Of a stretch of 64,000 nucleotides of DNA, positions 9,550 to 19,539 are shown piece by piece. Both the position numbers and the translations under genes were made by a program. The notes below the pieces were generated by a model that was not told the DNA's origin, searched no databases, and saw only the letters and a list, made by a program, of their open reading frames with translations. Source of the DNA: Isochrysis galbana (taxonomy: Eukaryota > Haptophyta > Isochrysidales > Isochrysidaceae); contig CM030934.1 in assembly GCA_018136815.1 (NCBI GenBank), forward strand, positions 5,727,318 through 5,791,317, given 5' to 3'. Every line of letters starts with the position of its first letter. Position 1 is the first letter of the stretch.

Positions 9550-10470
9550 GAACCTACTTTTATAAGTGGGGGTCAATGGGGGCCTCGCGCCCCCCTCTCT
9601 CCATCGCGGACACCCCCCGGGGTGGGCCCGTACAATCAACCCCAGCCCCTGCCCTTTGGCAGGGGCTGGGCAATCAACACTCTGGCCCAGACCCCTAGTG
9701 GGCGCGGGCCGAGACTCGCACTCCCACGCCCAGCATGGGCCTGCCCTCGAGCTGACTCCCCCCCCTCCCCTGGTCGCCAGGCATACAGAGGCCACTGGGA
9801 GGCTCCAATGGCCAGCGTGGCAAGCGTGGGAGAGGCAGGGGGGCCAGGGGCTGAGCCCCAGCCTCCACTGCCCCCTGAGCTGCCCTTGCTGGCCCTCTGG
9901 GAGCCCCCAAAGGCCCTCTGAGAGCAGGCCGTGGCGCGCCGCATGGCGACGCGCCGCAGGGAGAGGGGCGGAGGAGAATGGAGAGAGGGAGAGGGGGGAA
10001 TTTGCGCCCCCCCCGATGGAGTGCGGTAAGAAACGGGCCCCGTTTGCGTTAGCAAACGGGCGAAGGGGGCGGCTGGCGACAGGAGGGGCGAGAAGAAGGG
10101 AGTGGCTCAAGACGTCCCTGTGGCAGGTATCGGGGGGCGCAGTCATTTATTTCTTCGAGGACTGCTCGCGGCGCGAGCTGTAAGGGCCGTTCTGCTTCAC
10201 GACGAGAGGTCCCTCCCCCCCCCCCGGTGTTTTTCCCCGGAGAGTCGGCCGGCGTCGACCGGTCCGCCTCAATGGGTTTTCCCTCATTGTAACTTGTGGG
10301 GAGTTATAATGGGAGCCGGGGGTTTGCGAGGGGGGAGATTTGAAGGGATGCATATGTGTATGTGTCTGTGCCATCACTTCAAGGCGTGCGGGCAAGTGCG
10401 CTGAGGGGTGTCGTGATAGTACCGGGCTAGTGGGAGTAGTGGTACTAACGCTCAGTTGTTTTATTATTAT
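9550..10470 (+). mobile_element. Complete composite SINE-like retroelement with 17-bp TSDs
   Basis: The element is flanked by perfect direct repeats CAATACGAATTCGCGCG at 9533-9549 and 10471-10487. It begins AACCTACTTTTATAAGTG and carries a short hairpin at 9577-9595. It continues with a GC-rich middle that recurs at 30830-31020 and, reversed, at 58930-59460. It ends in the 3' module also found at 1-276, with a TTTTATTATTAT tail. A 17-bp duplication plus a simple-repeat tail indicates target-primed reverse transcription. I find no tRNA, 7SL or 5S-like head and no clear A/B-box pair, and no ORF with a recognised domain. It presumably depends on a LINE elsewhere. Confidence 0.8.
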
Positions 10471-10567
10471 CAATACGAATTCGCGCGACCCTTGAGCACC
10501 AGCGTACGACCTACCCTTGACCCTTGACCCCCCACCCTGCTCGCGAGAGCTCTGGGCTCTGCATGGC

Positions 10568-10990
10568 AACTATCGTTAAAACGATAGGGTCATGGAGCGC
10601 GCGCCGCCGCCCGCTCTCGCTGCCGCTGCCCTCGCCATGATGGACGAAGAGCTCATGGACACGCCGCTGTCGCCGAAGCGACCGCGCCAGGACGACCCCC
10701 CCAGTCAGGTGGGCACAGGAGCCGGCGGGCCGCGCCCGCGCATCACCACGAACGACACGTACAAGGCCGCCATGCTGGCACCAGCCAGCAGGCAACACAC
10801 CTCCAGCACAATCCACAGCCACACCTACCACAAAGCACCAGAGGGACGAACCCATAGGGAAGGCCCCCGGGCCGGGACCCTACACAGCCGCGTTACCGCC
10901 CTCGTGCTCCGGCGCGAGGGGCCGGCCCGGCGCCAGGTGTGACCCATAGCTAGCAGGCGAGTAGCCCTGAATCTTCAGAAGTTTTTTTTT
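10568..10990 (+). mobile_element. Complete LINE-derived short element with hairpin and TSDs
   Basis: Perfect 17-bp direct repeats TCTGGGCTCTGCATGGC lie at 10551-10567 and 10991-11007. The 423-bp element starts with a 7-bp stem and TAAA loop (10570-10587), then four bases, then ATG at 10592. The 116-aa ORF there begins MERAPPP and is about three-quarters identical to the start of the ORF at 4546. It has no endonuclease part. The 3' end holds the palindrome CTGAATCTTCAG and a run of nine T. It therefore looks like a non-autonomous element made from the two ends of a LINE. It lies directly after the 9550 element, only 80 bp from its TSD. Confidence 0.8.
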
Positions 10991-11007
10991 TCTGGGCTCT
11001 GCATGGC

Positions 11008-11902
11008 CACCACCTCCAGGCCATTCTTCGGCCGATCGCGGGCGATCGGACGTCGCGGAATCTCCGCGTTTCTAATAGTGATGCGCCCCACATTCACCAT
11101 TCTGATTCCCTCCCGTGAGCTCCCGCCTCAATCTCCCAAAATAGACCGCCACGAGCGGGGGAAGGGAGGGGGGTCCCCTCACTCACCGACGCCATTGCCC
11201 TTCGTGGGGCGGGAGGGGGTCGTTCGGAGGGGGGAGGGAGTTGCCGGGGCAGGTAGGGGGGGGGCCTAAGGAATCCTTGGACACCCAGGGGAGGTCGAAA
11301 ATAGTGGTTAAAAAGGGTGAGTGACCGGGCTAATAATAGCGATACGCGATACTAGAAGTTGTAATTGTAGTGCTGATATTAGTTAGTACTGATGTAAAGA
11401 CCAACGCTCAGATGTTCTATTATTATTAACTGGTAAGTGGAACACTTGAGAGGATGAGGAACGTCCCCCAGCCCCCAGGACTCTTGGACTCCACATGCAT
11501 GCGCCCCCCCCCGCCGGCCGAAATGGTATGTGGTGACTGTAGGCCAACAACAACAGCTCCACAACGCGCCGACGACTCTTGCGTGTAGCGCTGCCATATG
11601 GTACATTCCCTATCAATTCCATATTGCTCTCACACTCTGCCTCAACCACTGTAAGAGCCGTTGTGAGACGCTCTTGCCCCCGACGGCAACCTACGAGATG
11701 GATGGTAGCTGAAGAGACGCTCAGGCACGAACAACAGAGTAAGGGGCTGCTTTGAAGTAAGGATTTACCAAAGCTTGAGGGCGGCGCAGCCGGAGGGTGG
11801 CGCAGCCGTCGATCGGCGCACGAGCTTACATGATAGAGCTTGTGAGGCCAGAGCAGCGCATCGCAGAGCCAATAGCAGCACCAATCCGGGCAAGCGCAGC
11901 CT
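11008..11902. other. Intergenic with repeat fragments
   Basis: It holds the second copy of the G-rich repeat (11206-11335) and a 90-bp unit at 11341-11432 (CGATACTAGAAGTTGTAAT ... CGCTCAG ... TTATTATTA) that is partly repeated at 21271-21352. The rest shows no supported gene; 11433-11902 is downstream of the GMPP stop codon. Confidence 0.5.
11341..11432 (+). repeat. Retroelement 3' fragment with (ATT)n tail
   Basis: It shares the terminal block (ACGCTCAG followed by TTCTATTATTATTA) with the element at 9550-10470, and its first half with 21271-21352. It is probably a short 5'-truncated insertion. Confidence 0.5.
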
Positions 11903-14900
11903 TCAAATGACGATCTCTGGGCTTCGGATGGATCTGTAGAGCTTCTTGTGCGGTAGGACGGTTGCGCCGTTGAGCAATAGCGCTTCTTTGACGTCGACGT
12001 TTTCGCCAAGAACTGATTCGCTCACGAAGCACCATCGGCCAACACATGAAAACCAGCCGACGACCTGAACAAATAAAGCGGCGAAACGAGTGGACCCCTT
12101 GGGAAGAGCTCAGGCAAGGGCAAGGGGCGATGAGGCCGAGTCATGTGCACCACGGAAACGCGAGGGGCGAGAACTCTACCCTCACCGTATTCCTGATGAG
12201 GGCGTGGGCAGCGACCTCAACCCCCTTAAGCAATGTGGCATGCTCGATGCGCACACCCTCGGCGACAACACAATCGGGGCCGATGACTGCAGCAGGGCCA
12301 AGGACACAGCCCTAATGTACAAGGAGGATAAGGGCGGTTTCTGGCAGTTGGCCCATACAGTCACAGCAAGGGGCGCACGTGCAGAGAGCGCCTAAGGAGG
12401 AAGGCTTGAATTCCTGTCCATAGTCCTATCCCGCGGAGTGGCGCTAGAGTTCATAACTTGCCTTGCCGATGACAGCAGAAGGATGAATGATGACGTTGCC
12501 CCGCACCGTGAAGCCTCCCGTCGACTCGGCGAGCGTGGTGGGCGCCATAAAGCGAGCGATTTCCAGATGTGAACTTACAGCGTCCATGTAGGAGCGGATC
12601 GAGGTAAGTTTCACCTACAATGTGGAGTCGTAGGGTAGATTTGGATTGGATTCCTGTGATACCATGATGCTTAATTGCGCTTCTCCATGAGCCCCAAAAG
12701 AGTGGCACCCTGCGACAAGCGCACAACGTAGAGCCCACAGAAACAGCTATAAAGATCGTAATTGCTTTGGGGTGGCTGCGAGAGCGGCATTTGCCATACA
12801 GGTGGTGGTGCCGCGCAGAAAAGCCTCCCAGTAATTCTCGCGCAGGTTCTTTCTGGCGCGGCCATCGATTTGGGCCGCGGCAGCTTCTTGATGCGCAAAG
12901 CGGGAGATATGGACTGTGTGCAGATCCGTAGCTGGATGATTGGGGTGGGTCGGAGGATGCTCTACGAGGGTTGCGAAGGCAGCGTCCACTACAAGGGGGG
13001 TGGTGCCGCGCAGAAAAGCCCTCGGGTGAATCTAGCACAGGGTACTTCTGCCGTGGTCATGGGAGAGCAACCACGGCAGCTTCTTGCTGTGCTATAGCTT
13101 TAGGAGAGGGCGAGGGGGTGAGCTCCCGAACATCCCGAGGAGGGCACGTGATTCGGAATCTGGCCGAAAAATAGTTGGGTTTGTCGGCGGTTGCAAGGAT
13201 ACTGAACGCATCGCGGATTTGGAGTCGCAAAATAGACTGCCCAATGAGTGCTGCGCGTGGTTCGTCTCACGGCAGCTTCTTGCAGCAATATCCATGGTGT
13301 GTGCGCGCGTATGAGCGTGTATGGTGGCCACACGGGGCCTTAGGTGGGGGGTGGGTCTATCGCGCACCCAATATCCCGAGAGCAGCATTGAGTGCAGCTG
13401 CTCCTCATGCGCCATTGCTGGGAGCAGCTCGTTCATAGAGTACTCCACTCCCTCTGCCGGCATACGTGTAAAGACCGAGGGTGAGAAGACGTACACCCCA
13501 CAGTTGATCAGATCAGAGACGAAGGTCTCGGGTTTCTCCACAAAGTGCAGGATTCGCCCTGTCCGTTCGTCTGCAACCACGACGCCATACCTGGGCCAGG
13601 CGAGACAACGGGGCGAGGCGCATCAAGGATGAGTGCCCAGCCCTCATTCACGCTATCGAATAAGCAGATGGGGGGAGATGGGTTGCGAGCGCACTCATTT
13701 GGGTTCTCGGTGCGGGTGGTGAGGATCGTGCCTTGTCTACCATGCTTAACGTGGGTGAGTAGCAGGTCTCGGAGCGGATAAGAGCAGAGCACGTCGGCGT
13801 TGACCACAATGAACGGCGAGTCATTGCTGCCGCCATCGGTAATGAGTGCCTCCGCACGCTTCAGCGCTCCTGCAGTTCCCGCCGGCTTCTCTTCCCTCGA
13901 GCAGGTAAGCTTGAGGCCAAGCTCCCTCTCAAGTCTGGCGATGGACTCATCCCATGAGGATGGCACCTGCGTGTCACGGTGGTACAGGACTACGTCAGCA
14001 GAATCAGAAGGCCGGGAGAGATGGCGGCCACTGTGGGGCTCGCAAAGAAAGGGAGACATGTTAGTATTGCAGCGCCCAAGTGGCGCAGCAGAGCAAGAAA
14101 GGACCATTCAAATGGACGGGTGAGGGAGGGTGAGTAGGGTGACTGGCGCACGCGCGCGCATAGCGGCCAAACAGCCTCCCTCAAGAGCCGTGGTGGGTGC
14201 AGGACAGCAAGAGTGATAAACGGAGAAGACATGGAGGGGGGGGGGTCGGAAATTAAGATGTTGAGGAGGGAAGGCAAGGAGAGCGAAGGGTGGTTTATGG
14301 AGAACGAGAGGTTAGAGAAAGGGTGTGATGGAGGGAGGCCGGGCGCCCCGCCCGTCTTTCGTGATAGCTATGATGGAGGCGAGTAGGGGCGATGGATAGA
14401 CCAGGAAGAAAGGGGGGAGACAACGTGGAAAAAGACGGAAGAGAGCAGGCCAGGCAGCCAGTGCTGATGGATGGTGCCGGGGTGGGGTGTATTTGGGAGC
14501 GGACTGGGAAGGAGGAGGGGGGGGGGGGGGGGGGAGAAGGCCTTAAGCGCAAGGTCGCCCGTGCCTATCCCTCCTCCCAAGCGCCCAGACTTGTCCCAAC
14601 GGCATGGAACAACACTTGCAAGTACGTGGTGGAAGCTCTTTAGCGTAAGGTGGCTGGGATGGGGGTGGGGCGATGAGGGAGCTAATGTTGGAGCGGATGC
14701 GGCAAGACAACTCAAGCTCAGTATGCGCCCTAGAGACCCCCACCCACCCGCCTGCTTGATCGTAGCGAAGGGATTGCGCGATGAGTAGGGCGCGAACTTG
14801 CTAGGGGTTGGGCTCGGCTCGAGCCCGCGAGCCTCTCCACAGAACACACCGTTTAGGGAGGGAGGGAGCGAGCGAGCAAGTGAGCGAGCGAGCGAGCGAG

Positions 14901-15211
14901 CGAGCGAGCGAGCAAGGGAGGGAGCGAGTGAGGGAGCGAGCGAGTGAGGGAGGGTGGGAGGGAGGGAGGGAGGGAGGGGGAGGGGGAGGGAGGAAGGGAG
15001 GAAGGGAGGAAGGGAGGAAGGGAGGGAGGGAGTGCCTGACCTGAGTCTCATGGTAGCAGAGGACGACCTCAGCGATGCCTGCATCCTTGAGTGCCTGCAG
15101 CTGGTGCGAGATGAGCGTGTGGTTGCAGAAGTCGAGAAGTGGCAAGGGCTGTGAGAGCGTCAATGGACGCAGCTGAGTCGAGAAGCCGCCCACCAGCAGC
15201 ACCGCCTTCAT
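11903..15211 (-). CDS. GDP-mannose pyrophosphorylase homologue, probable pseudoenzyme
   Basis: Exons I can join in frame: 15211-15041, 13966-13695, 13590-13368, one unresolved exon between 13040 and 12785, 12614-12462, 12311-12186 and 12064-11903. The N-terminus MKAVLLVGGFSTQLRPLTLS is clearly the GMPP nucleotidyltransferase opening. Later blocks also fit: GTAGAL, the VVNADV metal site, EYGVVV (made by joining two exons), FVEKP and INCGVY. The C-terminal left-handed-helix part has GFTVRGNVIIHPSAVIG and VLGPAAVIGPDCVV, and ends in VGWFSCVGRW and LNGATVLPHKKL, which fits the GMPPB side. Active family members read GGFGTRLRP and later PKPL. Here the glycine, the catalytic arginine (residue 13 is Gln) and the lysine (residue 23 is Leu) are all changed. 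Real family members join Man-1-P and GTP to GDP-mannose, or regulate that enzyme (GMPPA). A regulatory role is likely here. Intron 12461-12312 has a GC-AG border. Confidence 0.8.
12785..13090 (-). repeat. Tandemly duplicated exon region inside the GMPP gene
   Basis: Two blocks, about 12785-12895 and 12977-13085, share GTGGTGCCGCGCAGAAAAGCC and CGGCAGCTTCTTG in the same order. Both can encode FLRGTT on the minus strand, matching the FLxGT of the family segment that normally follows GYWMDIG. A third partial copy of the second block lies at 13270-13295. Only one copy can be used in a normal-length protein, and I cannot decide the exon borders by eye. Confidence 0.55.
14865..15035. repeat. GAGC/GAGGGA simple repeats in GMPP intron 1
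   Basis: (GCGA)n at about 14870-14910 and (GGGA)n/(GGAA)n to 15031 lie within the first intron. They create serine/leucine- or arginine/glutamate-rich false ORFs on both strands. A further run of G is at 14518-14533, and (CT)n lies in the 5' leader at 15215-15285. Confidence 0.85.
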
Positions 15212-15485
15212 CGCAACTCACTCTCTCTCTCCCTCCCTCCCTCTCCCTCCCTCTCCCTCTCTCTCCCTCTCTCTCCCTCTCTCCAATCTGCGCTCGTCTT
15301 GGTAAAGGACACCTCTCGAGAGAGGAACAAAAGAGAGGAGAGAGAGGGGAGAGATATAGCAGCTAGCCGGAGAGAGAGACTGTGGCCTGAACGTGCGAGG
15401 GGGAAAGGGTCAACCAATGAAGGACAGATAAGAAAGCTCGTGGTACAGGGATTTCTCTTGCCCCACATCCTCTCTCCCCTCCGTC

Positions 15486-15522
<37 letters not shown>

Positions 15523-16699
15523 AGAGGCCGCGCTACGACACCGCGCGTCGGCGGCGCCCCCCCCAGTGACCCGCGGAAGTGGACAGCGCGCGCCACAAGC
15601 TAAAACTTATCGGAACGCGGCCAACAATTACGATACAACGAGGGTCAACCTGGCTGGGCGCAGGCGCCGTCGTCGTCAGGAGCACAGCCCGCTCGCGCGG
15701 CCGGCGGTGTTTTTTTGTAGAGAGGACCTCGGAACTCCCCCAAGCGCCAAACGCCAAGCGGCACGTCGACGAAAGTAAAGTAGACATAGGGCGGTGAAGA
15801 ACTATTTTAACTTCTAAGGGTGTGACAATGAAATGTCAAGATCGAGGAAAGTAAAGCGGTAGAAACCCCGGAAAACACCTATCTAGCACACATTCGGTGC
15901 CCTTTGGGCCTCAACCCCCCCCCCCCCCCCCGGAGCCTATCGTGTACTAGGGCTAGGGCGGTCAAACAGGGTTTTTATGTTTTATTTTTATTAGGGGTGC
16001 AAAAAGGACCATCTCAGAATTGAGGAAATTTGAGGATTTCCTTCGGTATAAAGTTCCCAATACACCCAACAAGCACATGTCCGGGGCCCATAAAAAAACC
16101 TTTTAATATTCTTACCGCACTCGCGGCGAAGCGGCGAATGGAACCACTACCCACTACAAGTAGCACGTAGCACGTAATAAAAATTTTTTCCAACTGGGAA
16201 GGTGCTGGTCCGAAGTTTTTTCTTCAGTGAAGGTGCAGGTGAAGGTGAGAGTGCAGGAACTGCAGGTGCAGGTGAAGACACAGTGAACGGGGCGCGCTGG
16301 GCGGCCAGTAGCCCGCCAAGGTGGCTGTTGATCGTGCTCGCGTGGGATTGCAAGTTGAGAGCCAAAATTGATCAAGTGGTGGGGCACACCACCCATGTTA
16401 TCGGAAAAAATAAGCAGGCACCTGCACTGCACGCACACTCCTTCACTCCAACTGCGGCATCGACGCCACATACAGCTGCGGAGCCCGCGCGCGCACATCA
16501 AATCCCGCGCGCACACACCCGTTCTATTCAATACAAGATCCTCAAGCTGATTCATTCACTTATGCGGACATGGGAAGCGCAGCAGCGGAAGTGCAGCAGC
16601 AACACAACAGCCCCGCGCTGAACACATGAAGCCAGCGGGGGGCCCATTTTCAGAGGCTGGGCACGTTGTTGTCGCTGTCGCTCGAACATGCTCCCTCCG
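15212..16699. other. Intergenic with simple repeats, no gene seen
   Basis: CT stretches at 15218-15285 and 15490-15521, and a C-run at 15917-15933. Also present is a reverse-oriented 70-bp copy (16100-16180) of the 3' end of the element that ends at 31372, followed by GGTGCAGGTGAAGGTGAGAG-like tandem hexamers at 16225-16280. No frame has support. Confidence 0.5.
16100..16180 (-). repeat. 3' end of composite element (second 3' type)
   Basis: The reverse complement of 31305-31372: CGTGCTACTTGTAGTGGGTAG, CCGCGAGTGCGGTAAGAATA and TTAAAAGGTTTTT. Here the GGCGAAGCGGCGAA part is slightly longer. It marks the 3' terminal block of the element family whose complete copy is 30615-31372. Confidence 0.65.
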
Positions 16700-17431
16700 C
16701 TATTTCACCTTGCTGCGTTTCCTCGTGCTGTTCGTCCGTCTCGACTCCGGCTGATTCCAGACGCGTGCGCTCCCTGCCGATCTTGTAGAAGAAGACAGCC
16801 AGCACTGTGCGAGCAGTGCTTGCGCCAGACCTGTGGTACATGCGAGACAGTAGCACATGGGCGTCACCAATCTCCTTGAAAACAGCGGGCGCTGCAGCGC
16901 CGGCGACGTGAAGGCTGCTTTCATCTGCTGTAAGCTGAACAACTGCCCCTCCCCGTTCATCGACGGCGTTTCTGCGCCACTGCTGAAGTCGGGCGTGCAA
17001 AGGGCCACCTCTGCTGCCCCGGCAGCATCCGGGCCGTTCGTCGCTGCAGCACTCTCGCAAGCTGCACCACTCCCGCAACACTGGGAATGCGTGACGCTAA
17101 GCCTTCGCCTTCTGAAGGAGCCCAGCCGGAGAGCGCCTGACTCACCATTGGTTGCCAAATCTGCGACACCACTGACTTCGGGCGCTCGACTGGCGACCTC
17201 TACGGCCTCAGCAGCATCCTCGCAGTTTGCCGCTGCAGCACTCCAGCAACCCCGGGAGTGCGCAACGCTACCCCTTCGCCGTCTGAAGGAGCCTAGGCCC
17301 GAGACATGACCATTAATGCAAGCCGGGGCGCTCAGATGACCCGCCCGCCCGCCCCCGGGCTCTGCCGGGGTCTCTGCAGGGCCTGCTGGGACATCTTCAC
17401 CTGCGTCTTCACCTGCGTCGGCGTGCGGCAT
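16700..17431 (-). CDS. Possible low-complexity protein with two 60-residue repeats
   Basis: A 243-aa frame with an internal duplication: LGSFRRRRGSVAHSRGCWS at about residue 47 and LGSFRRRRLSVTHSQCCGS at about residue 103. Each is followed by an alanine-rich stretch and VAS/VALC-APE/TPD. The DNA itself is duplicated (about 17000-17130 and 17170-17300), so this could be a non-coding tandem repeat that happens to stay open. RRRxS would be a basophilic-kinase site if the protein exists. Other frames are also open here, so coding status is doubtful. Confidence 0.25.
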   Translation of the reverse strand: MPHADAGEDAGEDVPAGPAETPAEPGGGRAGHLSAPACINGHVSGLGSFRRRRGSVAHSRGCWSAAAANCEDAAEAVEVASRAPEVSGVADLATNGESGALRLGSFRRRRLSVTHSQCCGSGAACESAAATNGPDAAGAAEVALCTPDFSSGAETPSMNGEGQLFSLQQMKAAFTSPALQRPLFSRRLVTPMCYCLACTTGLAQALLAQCWLSSSTRSAGSARVWNQPESRRTNSTRKRSKVK

Positions 17432-18957
17432 CGCGGTTGCGCAAACGCGTAGTCTTAAAGACTACCGTGTAGTCTTGGGAGGGGGGGGGAAGACAACGGA
17501 AAATGTTAGCCTCATTGCCGCCTCATTATCAACGGCCAAAGCCTCGCCACGGTCCGCCCCCCTCCCCCTGAGAGTCTCCCCTATCATCTCCCTGCTTTGA
17601 GTGCCCAGGTTTGCCCTGACAACCCACTAAACAGCGCCCGACAGCCGTGGGGTCAGCAAGTGCTCGGGCGCTTGGCGAGCGCGCCGAGTGATTCCCAAAT
17701 TGGTACCCTTGCGGAGACCCCAAGCGACCGGGTCGCGGCGGCACCAAGCGTAGTTGCAGCGCACATTACAATCCCGCTGGTTGTGCGCCAGATTGTACGC
17801 CCTGTAATGACGTTGCGAGTGTGCGCGTGTGCGTGATCACCTTCAGCGTCTGGAGTTTGCGTTGCGCGTTGCGCGACGGCGATGGTGATCTGCCGCACTT
17901 CCGATCGATCAAAATTTTGCATCAATGGCGGCGAGCGTCACATACTTGTGATGTTTGTGCGTAGCATGGCCCGTGCGATGTCAGGTGAGCGACCAACGGT
18001 CATATCAAGCCTTTATGACCGTGATAATAGAGGTCAAAACAAACGTATTTTAATGATAGGATCAACGAAAATAAAACGCTTGATTCTCCCGTAAACGCCC
18101 GGTTTCTTCTGTGCTCAAGTCGACTGTGAAGAGGGCTTCTTCGGACTTCGGTCCACTGCGATGGCGCCTCGGAGAGGGGTGTCCGATGGGCCACCGGCCA
18201 GGGCTCCTCTGGAAGGCAGGCCAGAGGGATCGAGATGGCCGGGCCTGTACCGGCATGGCTGCGCTGCCCACTTCCACCGCGGCCCAGGTGGGGCCCATCG
18301 CGTTGGCGATCGTCCAGGGGCCGGCAAATGCCGGCCTCTCGCTGTACGAGAGGCCCTCGTCAGCGCGCCAGCTGGTGTGGGGGGGCAGCATTTCGTTCTG
18401 AGGGCGCTTTTTTGGCGTCAGTCCTCGTTTTCTGGTCTAGGGTGGCCGCATGCGCCGCAGAAGCACCCGCGCGCGGGCGCCATGTCCCCCCACTGCAGGT
18501 TGCATTGGCAGCGCTCGAGAGGGCCTCTGGAGCCCGACTTCAGTAGGCCATAGCGAGCGCGATCTCGTCGCTTGCGGGTAGATCTCTGCGGCAAAGTGGT
18601 GGGGAATGCATAGTAGGGCCCCAATCCACGGGGTTGGCGGTCTCAGGTGGCCTGTGAGTCTGTATGTGTGAATCTGCCCTTGGGTCGTTGAACGTCAATG
18701 ACCGTAGTCTTCAACATTCGTATACAAAAAAGTCGCTTTTCGCGTTCGAGTTTTTCGGTTTCAAGATGGGGATCTATCAGATAGCGACTGTTTTAGGTGT
18801 CTGGGCACAATAAAAAATTCTGGGATGCTAATATGACGTAGTTCCAACACTGCGAAGTCGTTGTCTTTAAAGCTACCGGTAGTCTTCGTTGCGCCCCTTC
18901 TACCGATCGGCCAGCGGCTCAGTGCAGCCGCCGATATTCCCAGTTGTAATTATTTTT
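17432..18957. other. Intergenic, no gene recognised
   Basis: Short ORFs on both strands between 18060 and 18620 overlap each other and show no domain. A palindromic GTAGTCTTAAAGACTACCG lies at 17450-17468, and a related GTCTTTAAAGCTACCGGTAG at 18862-18881. They could be the ends of a small inverted-repeat element, but I cannot show a duplication of the target. Confidence 0.4.
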
Positions 18958-19215
18958 TATTACGTAGCATACTCTCTACACCCCCATTCCCCGGCCCTTC
19001 TCCCCCCGCCATCAGGCGGCTCCCCCCGTACACTACTAGGGGGATTGGGGTGGAGGGCTTAGATATGGTCCGGTGGCCCGCGCCACCCCCCGGTGATCTT
19101 TCCCCCCCTTCCTCCTGTGTCTCCGAGTGGGCGGCCCACTCTGTCTCGTCTTATCCTGTAAACAGGCGCGAGACTTACCGATTTTCCGGTGGGCGGAGCT
19201 TTCGCTCGCGCCCAC
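18958..19215 (-). repeat. Near-identical inverted copy of 31053-31310
   Basis: About 255 bp, running from the CTACACCCCCATTCCCCGGC end to GGTGGGCGGAGC, match the reverse complement of 31053-31310 with only a few differences. In the second place this is the 3' part of an element bounded by target-site duplications. Here it appears alone, and it continues at its 3' end (18958 and below) into TTACGTAATAAAAAATAATT on the minus strand. Confidence 0.8.
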
Positions 19216-19539
19216 CCCTGTCCGGGGCCCATTAGCCATTACGACAAAGACCCCTCTCTTGGGCCCCCACAACAAAACGTAACCAAATACTATCAACTAT
19301 CAAAATCAAAAGACGCTAAAGTCTAAATAAAGTCGTAAAGTGCTGAAAAGCTCAACTTCAAATCGAGACCGGGTGCGGTGCGTGCCCGTATTCGACGATC
19401 CATCCAGGTGGGGGACCCCGCCAGACACCAATGACACCAAATACACAGGGGCCACCCGGACAGCCACGCCAATCTGGCGGGCCACGCGCCGAAATCTCGT
19501 CGAAATCGAAATCAACCATGCGTTCGCTGAGCCCATTGG

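Noticed and set aside
14865-15035. CRISPR-like or satellite array
   Set aside because: Plain tetranucleotide microsatellite inside an intron, with no spacer structure.
17450-18881. Small inverted-repeat transposon
   Set aside because: The two palindromic ends are similar, but each is self-complementary, and no target duplication or matching interior could be found.
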